This document shows, one piece after another, positions 31,162 through 39,138 of a DNA stretch of 58,997 bases. Within the stretch, counting starts at the first letter, position 1; every line of letters begins with the position of its first letter. Where the stretch lies: positions 1-58,997 of the forward strand of contig JAZDIP010000004.1 of assembly GCA_043804925.1 (NCBI GenBank), read 5' to 3'. Source of the DNA: ChocPot-Mid sp043804925 (GTDB taxonomy: Bacteria > Bacteroidota > Ignavibacteria > Kapaibacteriales > UBA2268). Both the position numbers and the translations under genes were made by a program. The notes beneath the pieces were generated by a model. The model had not been told where the DNA came from, made no database searches, and was given only the letters and a program-made list of their open reading frames with translations.

Positions 31162-32211
31162 TTACTTGAGCATTACGAATAAACCAACTGCAAAGAAACA
31201 AACAAATGCCCAAGGTACAAGAACTTTCCAGCTTAAGTACATCAACTGGTCAACTCTTAATCTCGGTAATGTCCACCTCAGCCAGATTGTAAGAAATACC
31301 CAGAAAAACGCTTTTAATATAAACCAAATTGGTTGCATCCACCAGTAATTAAGAAATTCCCCAAACGGTGAATTCCAACCACCGAAAAAGAGTAGTGTTA
31401 AAATTGCAGCAACTATAAACATATTAGCGTACTCAGCAAAAAAGAACATTGCGAATTTCATTCCGCTGTATTCTGTGTGATACCCGGCTACGATTTCAGA
31501 TTCGCCTTCGGGAATGTCGAATGGTGTTCTGTTTGTTTCAGCTAAGGTTGCTATTAAATAGATTAGACCTAAACCTAATGTAAAAGGTATAACCAGAATT
31601 TTAAACCATGGACCGGGTCCGCCAAAAATATACCAGTTCCAGAACCATCCGCTTTGATTATCGCTAATAACATTTAGATTTAAAGAACCTGCTAATGCAG
31701 CAATTGATAATATTGCAATAGCCGCCGGAATTTCGTAGCTTACAATCTGAGCAGCAGAACGCATTGCTCCGATTAAAGAATATTTGTTGTTCGATGCCCA
31801 GCCACCCATGACCAATCCGACTATGCCTAAAGAACTTATTGCAAAAACATAGAATAATCCTAACTCTATTCCTGAAGGTAGAAAAAATGGGCTAAAAGGA
31901 ATAACAGCAAATCCGGCGAATGCTGCGGCAAACATAAGGAAAGGTGCCAGATTAAATAGTGGTTTATCAGCCGCATCAGGTGTGATGTCCTCTTTTTGGA
32001 GTAGTTTTACAACTTCAGCAACTGGCTGCATAGTACCTTTCCAACCTGTTCTCATGGGTCCAAGACGCTCTTGAACAAAGGAGGCAATTTTTAATTCGCC
32101 AAGAATCGCAATGAGGGCATAAACAATAACGAACACCAATGGCAGAACGACTATTACCAGAGCCGCTATCCACGGATTTCCTATCAGCATATTTACAAAA
32201 TTTTGTTCCAT
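31162..32211 (-). CDS. nuoH: NADH-quinone oxidoreductase subunit H
   Basis: About eight membrane helices. Signature ERLGPMRTGWKGTMQPVAEVVKLLQKEDITP, ETNRTPFDIPEGESEIVAGYHTEYSGMKFAMFFFAEYANM are the conserved loops forming the quinone channel. Length 349 is normal. It directly follows nuoD (95-base gap), where many genomes have nuoE/F/G. Confidence 0.97.
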   Translation of the reverse strand: MEQNFVNMLIGNPWIAALVIVVLPLVFVIVYALIAILGELKIASFVQERLGPMRTGWKGTMQPVAEVVKLLQKEDITPDAADKPLFNLAPFLMFAAAFAGFAVIPFSPFFLPSGIELGLFYVFAISSLGIVGLVMGGWASNNKYSLIGAMRSAAQIVSYEIPAAIAILSIAALAGSLNLNVISDNQSGWFWNWYIFGGPGPWFKILVIPFTLGLGLIYLIATLAETNRTPFDIPEGESEIVAGYHTEYSGMKFAMFFFAEYANMFIVAAILTLLFFGGWNSPFGEFLNYWWMQPIWFILKAFFWVFLTIWLRWTLPRLRVDQLMYLSWKVLVPWAFVCFFAVGLFVMLK

Positions 32212-32306
32212 CTTTTATCAAATATATTTATTATTCCTATTTTCAATTTTTTATTGTCAATTGTAACAACTTACAAAACAGTTTGCCATTCTACATTTTA
32301 CATTAT

Positions 32307-33458
32307 TTAACGGTCAACTTCTCCCAACACGATATCAATACTTCCGAGAATCATAATCAGGTCTGCGAACATATATCCTTTTGAGATTTCCGGCAGAACT
32401 GAAAGATTGACAAAACTTGTTGCCCTGCATTTAACTCTTTCGGGATTATTTTTCCCATCACTGACTATATAGAATCCTAATTCACCTTTTGGATTTTCTG
32501 CTTTGCAATAAATTTCACCTTTTGGTGGGCGGACTTTTTTAGGAAATGCTTCCTTAACATCGCCTTCCATCGGCATTTGATTTAACGCTTGCTCAATAAT
32601 ATTACAGCTTTGCTCAATTTCACGGTACCTAACGATATTTCTATCCCAGCAATCTCCTAAGGTTCCTACTTCACCTTTACCAACCTGAACTTCAAAATCA
32701 AATCTATCATAAATTGAATATGGTTCTGTTTTTCTTAAATCATAAGCAACTCCGGAACCTCTGAGCATTGGACCAGTACAGCCGAAGTTAATGCCAACAT
32801 CCGCCGGCAGAACTCCAACATTAGCAGTTCGGTCAACAAAAATTTTATTCATTAAAAGAAGATTTAGAATTTCCGGATTAGTTTTTCTTGCCTGATTGAT
32901 AGCGGCAAAACAATCTTCTTTAAATGTCGGATATATATCAGCCGCCATACCACCAACGCGGAAGTAATTATAAAGAAGTCTTCCACCCGACAGCTTTTCG
33001 AGTATTGCCAAAATATATTCCCTGTCACGGAATAACCAGAGAAGTGGTGTGAATGCACCTGCATCCAGACCAAATGTAGCAATTGCAATCTGATGGTTAG
33101 CAATTCTGTTAAGTTCAGCAACAATGACTCTAAGATATTCGACCTTGTCGGAAACTTTAATTCCCATCATTTGTTCGATACCCATAACATAAGGCCATTC
33201 ATTGTTCATCGAAGAAATGTAATCCAATCGGTCAATATATGGCAGAACCTGTGGATATTCCATTTTCTCGCAATGTTTTTCAAAACATCTGTGAAGATAT
33301 CCAACATGAGGAACTACATCGGTTACTATTTCACCGTCAAGCTCAACTTCAAGCCGAAGTACACCATGTGTTGAAGGATGCTGAGGACCTACGTTCAAAC
33401 GCATCCTGTCCGAGTCAAGCTGGCTGTAATCTAATTCTATTTTCTTTATTTCACCCAC
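32307..33458 (-). CDS. nuoD: NADH-quinone oxidoreductase subunit D
   Basis: The 49-kDa subunit: NVGPQHPSTHGVLRLEVELDGE near the start (His pair at the quinone site), PHVGYLHRCFEKHCE, CTGPMLRGSGVAYDLRKTEPYSIYDRFDF and the C-terminal LGSIDIVLGEVDR. Length 383. NuoC and NuoD are separate here rather than fused. Confidence 0.97.
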   Translation of the reverse strand: MGEIKKIELDYSQLDSDRMRLNVGPQHPSTHGVLRLEVELDGEIVTDVVPHVGYLHRCFEKHCEKMEYPQVLPYIDRLDYISSMNNEWPYVMGIEQMMGIKVSDKVEYLRVIVAELNRIANHQIAIATFGLDAGAFTPLLWLFRDREYILAILEKLSGGRLLYNYFRVGGMAADIYPTFKEDCFAAINQARKTNPEILNLLLMNKIFVDRTANVGVLPADVGINFGCTGPMLRGSGVAYDLRKTEPYSIYDRFDFEVQVGKGEVGTLGDCWDRNIVRYREIEQSCNIIEQALNQMPMEGDVKEAFPKKVRPPKGEIYCKAENPKGELGFYIVSDGKNNPERVKCRATSFVNLSVLPEISKGYMFADLIMILGSIDIVLGEVDR

Positions 33459-33513
33459 AATTATAAATCCATTATAATATATTTATTTTTAAATTTATTT
33501 TCTATTTTCACTT

Positions 33514-33590
33514 GTCAGTTGTAACAACTGACAAAACACTTAAAAACATTAATTAGTAATTAGTAATTGGTAATTAGTAATTAATAAGGG
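33514..33590. repeat. GTCAGTTG-TAA-CAACTGAC hairpin and AATTAGTAATTGGTAATT words
   Basis: In the nuoC-nuoD spacer a perfect eight-base stem (33514-33532) is followed by TAATTAGTAATTAGTAATTGG-type words. A near-identical hairpin is at 29353-29371 and a degenerate one at 32251-32277. Confidence 0.75.
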
Positions 33591-34063
33591 ACTTTCATCC
33601 CATGATATACTTCCGGTGTAACATAATCTTTTCTTAAAGGATGTCCTTCCCAATCGTAAGGATTTAATATCCTTATAAGATTATGATGCCCTTCAAATTC
33701 GATTCCCATCAAATCCCATGCTTCTCTTTCGAGCCAATCAGCTGTACGCCACAAATTTTCGAGAGTTGGAAGTTTAGGATTATCCTTTGGTACAATCACT
33801 TTTAGAGCTATTCTGTGCTTAAGATTCATTGAATAAAACACATAAACAGCCCCAAGGTTTTCTCCAAGGTCGAGGGCGACCAAATCAACGAGATAATCAA
33901 AATTCAATTCATTTTTATCACGCATATATTGAGCAATATCAAACAGCTTTGCAACATCTACCATAATAAACGGGTCAGATGGTGCATCTATTTTCAGTTC
34001 AATAATTGCATCTGCAAATTGCTCTTTTAACTTATCAAATATTTCCTGTGCCTGCATAATCAA
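33581..34063 (-). CDS. nuoC: NADH-quinone oxidoreductase subunit C
   Basis: The 30-kDa subunit signature ERWAYDLMG-like block reads WLEREAWDLMGIEFEGHHNLIRILNPYDWEGHPLRKDY. 160 residues, normal for a free-standing NuoC. It links NuoD to NuoB/NuoI in the peripheral arm. Confidence 0.96.
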   Translation of the reverse strand: MIMQAQEIFDKLKEQFADAIIELKIDAPSDPFIMVDVAKLFDIAQYMRDKNELNFDYLVDLVALDLGENLGAVYVFYSMNLKHRIALKVIVPKDNPKLPTLENLWRTADWLEREAWDLMGIEFEGHHNLIRILNPYDWEGHPLRKDYVTPEVYHGMKVPY

Positions 34064-34092
34064 TTTTAATTCTAAATTTTAAATTCTAAATT

Positions 34093-34644
34093 TTAAGTTG
34101 TAGTTGGGAAAACCAATCCCAATTTTTTATCTTCTTCAGCAATTCTTTTTCTTTTGTTGAAGATTGCCTCGTGTTTGATTTTCTTTTGGAGCATAATCAT
34201 TCCTTCTTCTAATGCTTCCGGTCTTGGAGGACATCCGGGAACGTAAACATCTACAGGTATAATCCTATCAACACCCTTGAGTACATGGTAACCATGCTCC
34301 CAGTAAGGTCCACCACAATTGGAACAAGAACCCATTGAAATAACATACTTTGGTTCAGACATTTGCTCGTAAAGGCGTTTGATTCTTTCAGCCATTTTTA
34401 GAGTTACTGTTCCTGATATAATAATGAAGTCAGCCTGACGGGGACTTGTACGAGGAATAGTACCAAATCTCATAAAATCGAAGTGTGGTGCATTGACTGC
34501 CATAAATTCTATTGCACAGCAGGCAAGACCGAATTGCAAATACCAATCAGATTTTGCCCTTCCCCAATTCAAAATATCCTCTACCGTTCCGAGAACAAAA
34601 CCTCCACCCTCGTAAGGGTCATTTAATCTATTTAATAATCCCAT
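34093..34644 (-). CDS. nuoB: NADH-quinone oxidoreductase subunit B
   Basis: Cluster N2 ligands: the adjacent pair in FGLACCAIEFM, CSNCGGPYW and VPGCPPRPEAL. Length 183. It passes electrons from NuoI to quinone at the NuoD interface. Downstream gap to nuoC is 29 bases. Confidence 0.97.
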   Translation of the reverse strand: MGLLNRLNDPYEGGGFVLGTVEDILNWGRAKSDWYLQFGLACCAIEFMAVNAPHFDFMRFGTIPRTSPRQADFIIISGTVTLKMAERIKRLYEQMSEPKYVISMGSCSNCGGPYWEHGYHVLKGVDRIIPVDVYVPGCPPRPEALEEGMIMLQKKIKHEAIFNKRKRIAEEDKKLGLVFPTTT

Positions 34645-34684
34645 AAAAAAATTATCCTAATTATTTTTCACTATTCGTTTTACA

Positions 34685-35110
34685 TTATTCACTAAAATGA
34701 TGTTTTCTGTCCAATACCAAATCTTTTAATAAAGGTATATATGGTTGAGGTTTTTCCCATTCGATGTCTTTTTTCACCCAAACATAAGCCAAACCGGCAA
34801 GCAAAATCATAACAAATACAACCATCTCGATAAATGCAAACCAACCAAGCGATTTGAATACAACTGCCCAAGGGAGTAGAAAAACAACTTCCACATCGAA
34901 AAGCAGAAATATCAGGGCAACAACATAAAAACGGATGTTGAATTTAATCCAGGGACTGCCTGAAATCAATTCTTCACCGCACTCATAAGTTGATTGTTTA
35001 ACCGGGTTGGGATGGCTTGGACGAATTATTGCGGCTGTTATAAGCCCGAGAGCAACAAAGACGAATCCTATTATCAAAAACAAGAGTACAATTCCAAAAT
35101 CACTTAACAT
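34685..35110 (-). CDS. nuoA: NADH-quinone oxidoreductase subunit A
   Basis: Three membrane helices; YECGEELISGSPWIKFNIRFYVVALIFLLFDVEVVFLLPWAV is the conserved core. Length 141. It is the first gene of the operon. The 214-base upstream spacer is AT-rich; no confident promoter box was found, though the operon promoter must lie there. Confidence 0.97.
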   Translation of the reverse strand: MLSDFGIVLLFLIIGFVFVALGLITAAIIRPSHPNPVKQSTYECGEELISGSPWIKFNIRFYVVALIFLLFDVEVVFLLPWAVVFKSLGWFAFIEMVVFVMILLAGLAYVWVKKDIEWEKPQPYIPLLKDLVLDRKHHFSE

Positions 35111-35324
35111 ATCTTACCACAAATTATGAGCAATTATTCTATTTTTTCCATTTTTAAATTATTAAAGTTTACAATTTAAAAAAACCTTATTGAATTATTA
35201 AATAAAAATTCAATTTCTGTATTCTTATGTAAAAAAATTAATTTTTTGGGGGTGATAATTAGTTTCGACTAAATTTTTATGAAAAGTAAAATGTTAGAGG
35301 ATTTATCGGTTGTCGGTTGTGGGT

Positions 35325-36611
35325 TTATTTATCTTTTAAAATCTTCAGCACTTTCCTTGAGCCATTAAAGTCCACAACAACAAAATATACTCCGGGTGTT
35401 AAATATTCCAAATCAATTTCGATTTCATTGCCGTTCTGTAAGGGCACGGCATGCCGTGCCCCTACGGCGACACCTAAAATGTTATAAATATTTATTACAG
35501 GTTTTTCAAACAGGACTTCATTAAAATTGATTTGTAATGTCCCATTATAATAGGAATATTCCAATTCGTCAGCAAGGCTTTCTTTAACATCTGTACCATT
35601 CCATTTTGGAATTAAAAGATACAAGTAAAATTCATAATCAAGAGGATTAATACCAAAAGAAGCGATATAATCATTAATGGAAACATCTAAACATCCATTG
35701 CCTGTAAATGCATATAAATATATTCTTTTACCGCTTTCAATATTATATACATGAATAAAATCATATTTATAAAATGCTTCAGAGTTATCGCTTGCTAATA
35801 ATATATATTTTGAATCATTTGAAAATGCAAGTCTGTTGATATAGCGGTATTCCGTTCCTTGTACCGATATGGTCCTTATAATCTCTTTTGTTTCTAAGTC
35901 CCATATATGAACTAAACCATCATCGCCGCAGCTTGCTATCTTTTTATCATCTCTTGAGAATTTTATATCACCGACACCTGCAGGATGAGATCCCAAGACT
36001 GAAATCTCTTCATATGTATTCATATCCAATAAATTAATAGAATTCCAAATATCCCGGCAACCAGAAAAACAAAAATATTTGCCATCATGTGAGAATTGTA
36101 AATTTTCTGCGTTATAATATCTCCCGATAAATGTTTTAATAATCTCTTTTGTTGCTATGTCAATAACAAGTATCTGCGGCTCGTCGAAACCGATTTTTCC
36201 AGTTGTTGTTATTATTCTTTTGCCGTCAGGAGTGATGATAGCACTACCATCAGTACCACCTTTAGTTAAAAAGTGTAAGGTATCTATTATCTCTCCTGTA
36301 TTGATATTTATAAAAGAAATCTGGTTACCTGCAGATAAAACGACAGTATCTCCTGTGGGAGAAAAAGAAATATTATTATTACCTAACATAATTGTTCTAA
36401 TTATGTTTCCTGTTTTAACATCCAATTGATTCACCCCATGATTTTTTGTAGAAGCAAACAAATACTGCCCGTCAGGACTGAACTTGACAACATTGACATT
36501 GTCAATTTGTTTGCTCCAGACCGTATCGGGGAGTGGCTCTTGTGAGAGTAGAGGTAATTCATGAATTACCCCTACAAGTATTATGAATAATATTAATATT
36601 TTTGTTTTCAT
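35325..36611 (-). CDS. WD40-like beta-propeller protein with T9SS sorting domain
   Basis: A signal peptide region (MKTKILILFIILVGVIHELP...SQ) precedes WD40/quinoprotein-like blades: VNVVKFSPDGQYLFAS, GDIKFSRDDKKIASCGDDGLVHIWDLETKEIIRTI, RLAFSNDSKYILLAS. The C-terminal 85 residues (NGTLQINFNEVLFEKPVINIYNILG ... GVYFVVVDFNGSRKVLKILKDK) are a type A T9SS sorting domain, so the protein is exported and probably surface-bound or released. Two 28-base palindromes lie in frame, one in the signal peptide (VGVIHELPLL) and one in the sorting domain (VGARHAVPLQ); both are inserts relative to the usual domain pattern. Confidence 0.85.
   Translation of the reverse strand: MKTKILILFIILVGVIHELPLLSQEPLPDTVWSKQIDNVNVVKFSPDGQYLFASTKNHGVNQLDVKTGNIIRTIMLGNNNISFSPTGDTVVLSAGNQISFININTGEIIDTLHFLTKGGTDGSAIITPDGKRIITTTGKIGFDEPQILVIDIATKEIIKTFIGRYYNAENLQFSHDGKYFCFSGCRDIWNSINLLDMNTYEEISVLGSHPAGVGDIKFSRDDKKIASCGDDGLVHIWDLETKEIIRTISVQGTEYRYINRLAFSNDSKYILLASDNSEAFYKYDFIHVYNIESGKRIYLYAFTGNGCLDVSINDYIASFGINPLDYEFYLYLLIPKWNGTDVKESLADELEYSYYNGTLQINFNEVLFEKPVINIYNILGVAVGARHAVPLQNGNEIEIDLEYLTPGVYFVVVDFNGSRKVLKILKDK
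35438..35465. repeat. in-frame 28-base palindrome, copy A
   Basis: GTAAGGGCACGG-CATG-CCGTGCCCCTAC: 14-base arms with one mismatch around a CATG centre. On the gene strand it encodes VGARHAVPLQ inside the T9SS domain of the WD40-like protein. Confidence 0.9.
36548..36575. repeat. in-frame 28-base palindrome, copy B
   Basis: GTAGAGGTAATT-CATG-AATTACCCCTAC: the same length, outer GTA/TAC ends and CATG centre as copy A, but different inner arms. It encodes VGVIHELPLL in the signal peptide of the same gene. Confidence 0.9.
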
Positions 36612-36698
36612 AATATATTTTCAAAAGTACAAATCCAACATATAACAAAGACACATAAACAACCAAAACGTCTCAAAAAAAAGTCAAATATTTCCTTC

Positions 36699-36760
36699 CT
36701 CCTTTCTCCCTTTTCCCTTCTCCCTTTTCCTGTCTGCTGTCTCCTGTCTGCCGTCTGCGA
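36699..36760. repeat. CTCCCTTTTCCC and CTGTCTGCTGTCTC word runs
   Basis: Pyrimidine-rich words (tcccttttcccttctccc, then tgtctgctgtctcctgtctgccgtctg) fill the spacer before the relic at 36762. The same kinds of words stand after the intact antiporter at 37561-37628. Confidence 0.65.
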
Positions 36761-36761
36761 A

Positions 36762-36824
36762 TTAAAGACAAATAATCTGAACTAAAATGAAAATAGGCAG
36801 TAAAACCATTAAGGAGAATTTTAT
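36762..36824 (-). pseudogene. 3' relic of an NhaD-type antiporter gene
   Basis: On the minus strand the stretch encodes IKFSLMVLLPIFILVQIICL and a stop. The intact antiporter at 37632-38924 ends IRFSIIVLLPIFILVEIVCL and a stop; 14 of 20 residues are identical and the DNA agrees at roughly three quarters of positions with no gaps. It starts right where the nucleotidyltransferase gene stops, so only the last 20 codons of a tandem paralogue survive. Confidence 0.75.
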
Positions 36825-37126
36825 CAACTAATTAAAATACCGGAACGCACAATCTCATCATAAAAACAGGGAATGTCATTACTTCTAACAATCAGATGCG
36901 GCTCGATTCTTACGTCAATATCATTGCGGAGTTTCCAAAGCATTTGAACAGTTTGCATATAATCACTTTTGAGATATTCAACTACTACAGCAATATCTAT
37001 ATCACTGAATTCCTTTGCATAACCTTTAGCGTGGGAACCAAAAAGATAGACATTATCAAAATCTACATACCTGCTAATAAGTTCTTTATAATCTTTAGCA
37101 ATATTTATAACATTTGTTTTATCCAT
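36824..37126 (-). CDS. MNT-type minimal nucleotidyltransferase
   Basis: The 100-residue protein has the polymerase-beta-like signature NVYLFGSHAKGYAKEFSDIDIAVVV (GSxxxG...SDxDxxV) and a later acidic strand (DIDVRIEPHLIV) supplying the third carboxylate. In HEPN/MNT pairs the nucleotidyltransferase modifies (AMPylates) and silences its HEPN partner. It overlaps the HEPN gene by 22 bases and follows it, so both are made from one message. The last codons border the antiporter relic. Confidence 0.9.
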   Translation of the reverse strand: MDKTNVINIAKDYKELISRYVDFDNVYLFGSHAKGYAKEFSDIDIAVVVEYLKSDYMQTVQMLWKLRNDIDVRIEPHLIVRSNDIPCFYDEIVRSGILIS

Positions 37127-37491
37127 CCGTGCATTTCTTTGGTTTTTGCTAAAATATCAATACATTTTTCTTCGCTCAAATATGCTCTTATCTGCTCTTT
37201 GTATTTCGGATATCGTGATTCTACATTCATTGGTTCAAGTTCGTTAATAAATGAATTCTTGTTTTCATCCATTAATTCTACTAAATTTGTTTTAGAAATT
37301 AAAAAACCAAGATTGTGAGTATAAGGAACTACTTCATTATAAATTTTTGTATAGAGTGCTTTCAGAATCTTTTCAATGGATTGATGACACATAAATCCGA
37401 CATAAAGAAATCTTTTGGTGCGAAACATTGCATCCGCCGTTTCCAAATCATATTCCGAGATATCAACCCAATATTTAACATTTTCTGTCAT
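37105..37491 (-). CDS. HEPN-domain protein, partner of the MNT protein
   Basis: The 128-residue helical protein has the HEPN pattern YWVDISEYDLETADAMFRTKRFLYVGFMCHQSIEKILKALYT and HNLGFLISKT. The ribonuclease motif Rx4-6H of HepT toxins is not seen, so catalytic RNase activity is doubtful; this is the larger CHQAxEK class of HEPN proteins. The ATG at 37491 is chosen over one nine codons upstream because the domain begins there and a TATTTTTG box ends four bases before it. Confidence 0.85.
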   Translation of the reverse strand: MTENVKYWVDISEYDLETADAMFRTKRFLYVGFMCHQSIEKILKALYTKIYNEVVPYTHNLGFLISKTNLVELMDENKNSFINELEPMNVESRYPKYKEQIRAYLSEEKCIDILAKTKEMHGWIKQML

Positions 37492-37495
37492 GATA

Positions 37496-37503
37496 CAAAA
37501 ATA
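37496..37503 (-). promoter_or_regulatory. possible -7 box (TATTTTTG) of the HEPN/MNT pair
   Basis: TATTTTTG on the minus strand matches TAnnTTTG and stands four bases before the HEPN ATG, which would give a leaderless or nearly leaderless message. No ribosome binding site is visible, consistent with this. Confidence 0.35.
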
Positions 37504-37631
37504 CAAATAATAATTCAATTATTTATCTATTTCTACGCCCTAAAAGACGGAGTTAGTATCTTTCTCCCTTATCCCTTTTCCTGTCTTTCCGTCCTTCTGT
37601 CCATCTGTCCATCCGTCTTTCTGTCCTTCGT

Positions 37632-38924
37632 TTAAAGACAAACTATCTCAACCAAAATAAATATTGGTAATAAGACTATGATGGAGAACCTAATCATATA
37701 ACCAAAGAAACTGGGCATTGGAACTCCTTCGCTTTCTGCTATAGCTTTGACCATGAAATTCGGACCATTGCCGATGTATGTCATTGCACCAAAGAAAACA
37801 CTGCCTACGGATATGGACTTCAGTAATACTTCCGGTATTCCGGCTACAATATCCTTAATCCCTTCCATAGGTAAACCAAGAGCTAATGAATGGAATGTAA
37901 CGGCAGTTGGGGTGTTGTCGAGAAATGAAGACAAAGCACCAGTTGCGTAATAGAATAACATTGGTGAATCAATACCTAATGTAGCGGCATGAGTTTCGAG
38001 GTATTTCAGGCAAGGAACCATAGTAATAAAAATTCCAAGGAAAAGATAAGCAACTTCGACGATTGGCTCCCAATTGAAATTATTTGATGCCCTTACTTTT
38101 TGTGTTGTAAATCTTAAAGATAAAAATGCCATTAATAAAAATATTATCTCTCTAAGAAAGGAACTGTAATGACCGGCTTTTATAAATGGCATGACATTTG
38201 GATTAATGAAAGCTACAGCAAGCACAACTCCTAAAAGCCAGACAAAGTTTAAGTTCCCTTTTATTCTGATTGGTACTTTATCCTTTATCTCCAAATCTGC
38301 CAAATTTTCCTTTTTATATTGAAAACTATCGTAAATGTAATAGATGACCAATAACAGAAAATTAGCTAAAATCCATTCGGGAAATAAGTGGAAAAACCAC
38401 TCAAATGGTGCTCCCCGAAGATACATCATAAATAAAGGCGGGTCACCAAGAGGTGTTAACAAACCACCACAATTTGCTACAATAGCAATAAAGAATAAAA
38501 TTGTGTGAACTTTGTATTTCCTGTTTCTGTTCGCCTGAATTATTGGTCTTATCAAAAGCATAGCCGCACCGGTTGTACCCATGAGCGAAGCAAAAACAGC
38601 TCCGATAACTAAAATAACCGTGTTTGTTTTTGGGGTTGGGCTTAATGTTCCGTCAACAAAAATCCCTCCTGAAATAACAAATAATGAACCCAACAGTATA
38701 ATAAAAGGGATATAATCGAACAACATCGTATGTTCAAGTTCGTGAGTCATGCCAGCAGCAACGAGCCAAACAGCAGTTGGGATTCCAAGTACCAAAGCAA
38801 TCAATAATTTATTTTTATTTGATTCCCAAAAATGATGGGCAATCAAGGGAAGCACGGCAATAGAGCCAAGCATAAGAATAAAAGGTATCAAAGAATACAA
38901 TGGAATTACAATTTCATGTCCCAT
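37632..38924 (-). CDS. NhaD-type sodium/proton antiporter (ion transporter superfamily)
   Basis: The 430-residue protein has about 11-12 membrane helices. Landmarks of the NhaD/CitM-type fold are ASLMGTTGAAMLLIRPIIQANRNRK, FIAIVANCGGLLTPLGDPPLFMMYLRGAPFEW and ATGALSSFLDNTPTAVTFHSLALG, i.e. two inverted repeats each with a re-entrant Asn/Asp motif. It probably exchanges Na+ for H+. A 20-codon relic of a second copy lies 0.8 kb downstream, beyond the HEPN/MNT pair. Confidence 0.88.
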   Translation of the reverse strand: MGHEIVIPLYSLIPFILMLGSIAVLPLIAHHFWESNKNKLLIALVLGIPTAVWLVAAGMTHELEHTMLFDYIPFIILLGSLFVISGGIFVDGTLSPTPKTNTVILVIGAVFASLMGTTGAAMLLIRPIIQANRNRKYKVHTILFFIAIVANCGGLLTPLGDPPLFMMYLRGAPFEWFFHLFPEWILANFLLLVIYYIYDSFQYKKENLADLEIKDKVPIRIKGNLNFVWLLGVVLAVAFINPNVMPFIKAGHYSSFLREIIFLLMAFLSLRFTTQKVRASNNFNWEPIVEVAYLFLGIFITMVPCLKYLETHAATLGIDSPMLFYYATGALSSFLDNTPTAVTFHSLALGLPMEGIKDIVAGIPEVLLKSISVGSVFFGAMTYIGNGPNFMVKAIAESEGVPMPSFFGYMIRFSIIVLLPIFILVEIVCL

Positions 38925-39138
38925 TAAAATTTCCTATATTTTGAAAAAAATATAATTAAAATTAACATATTTATCAAACATATACAAGAATTTTCAATTT
39001 TTGCTGATGTCCCTTGTATGTCGAATGTTATCAGTTCTAATTCAAATAATAATATATGCATTTGTATATCTCAACAATATTGAATCACATGGGATTAATT
39101 CAACTACAACAGACCGATTATTGATTTTTCCCTATTCA

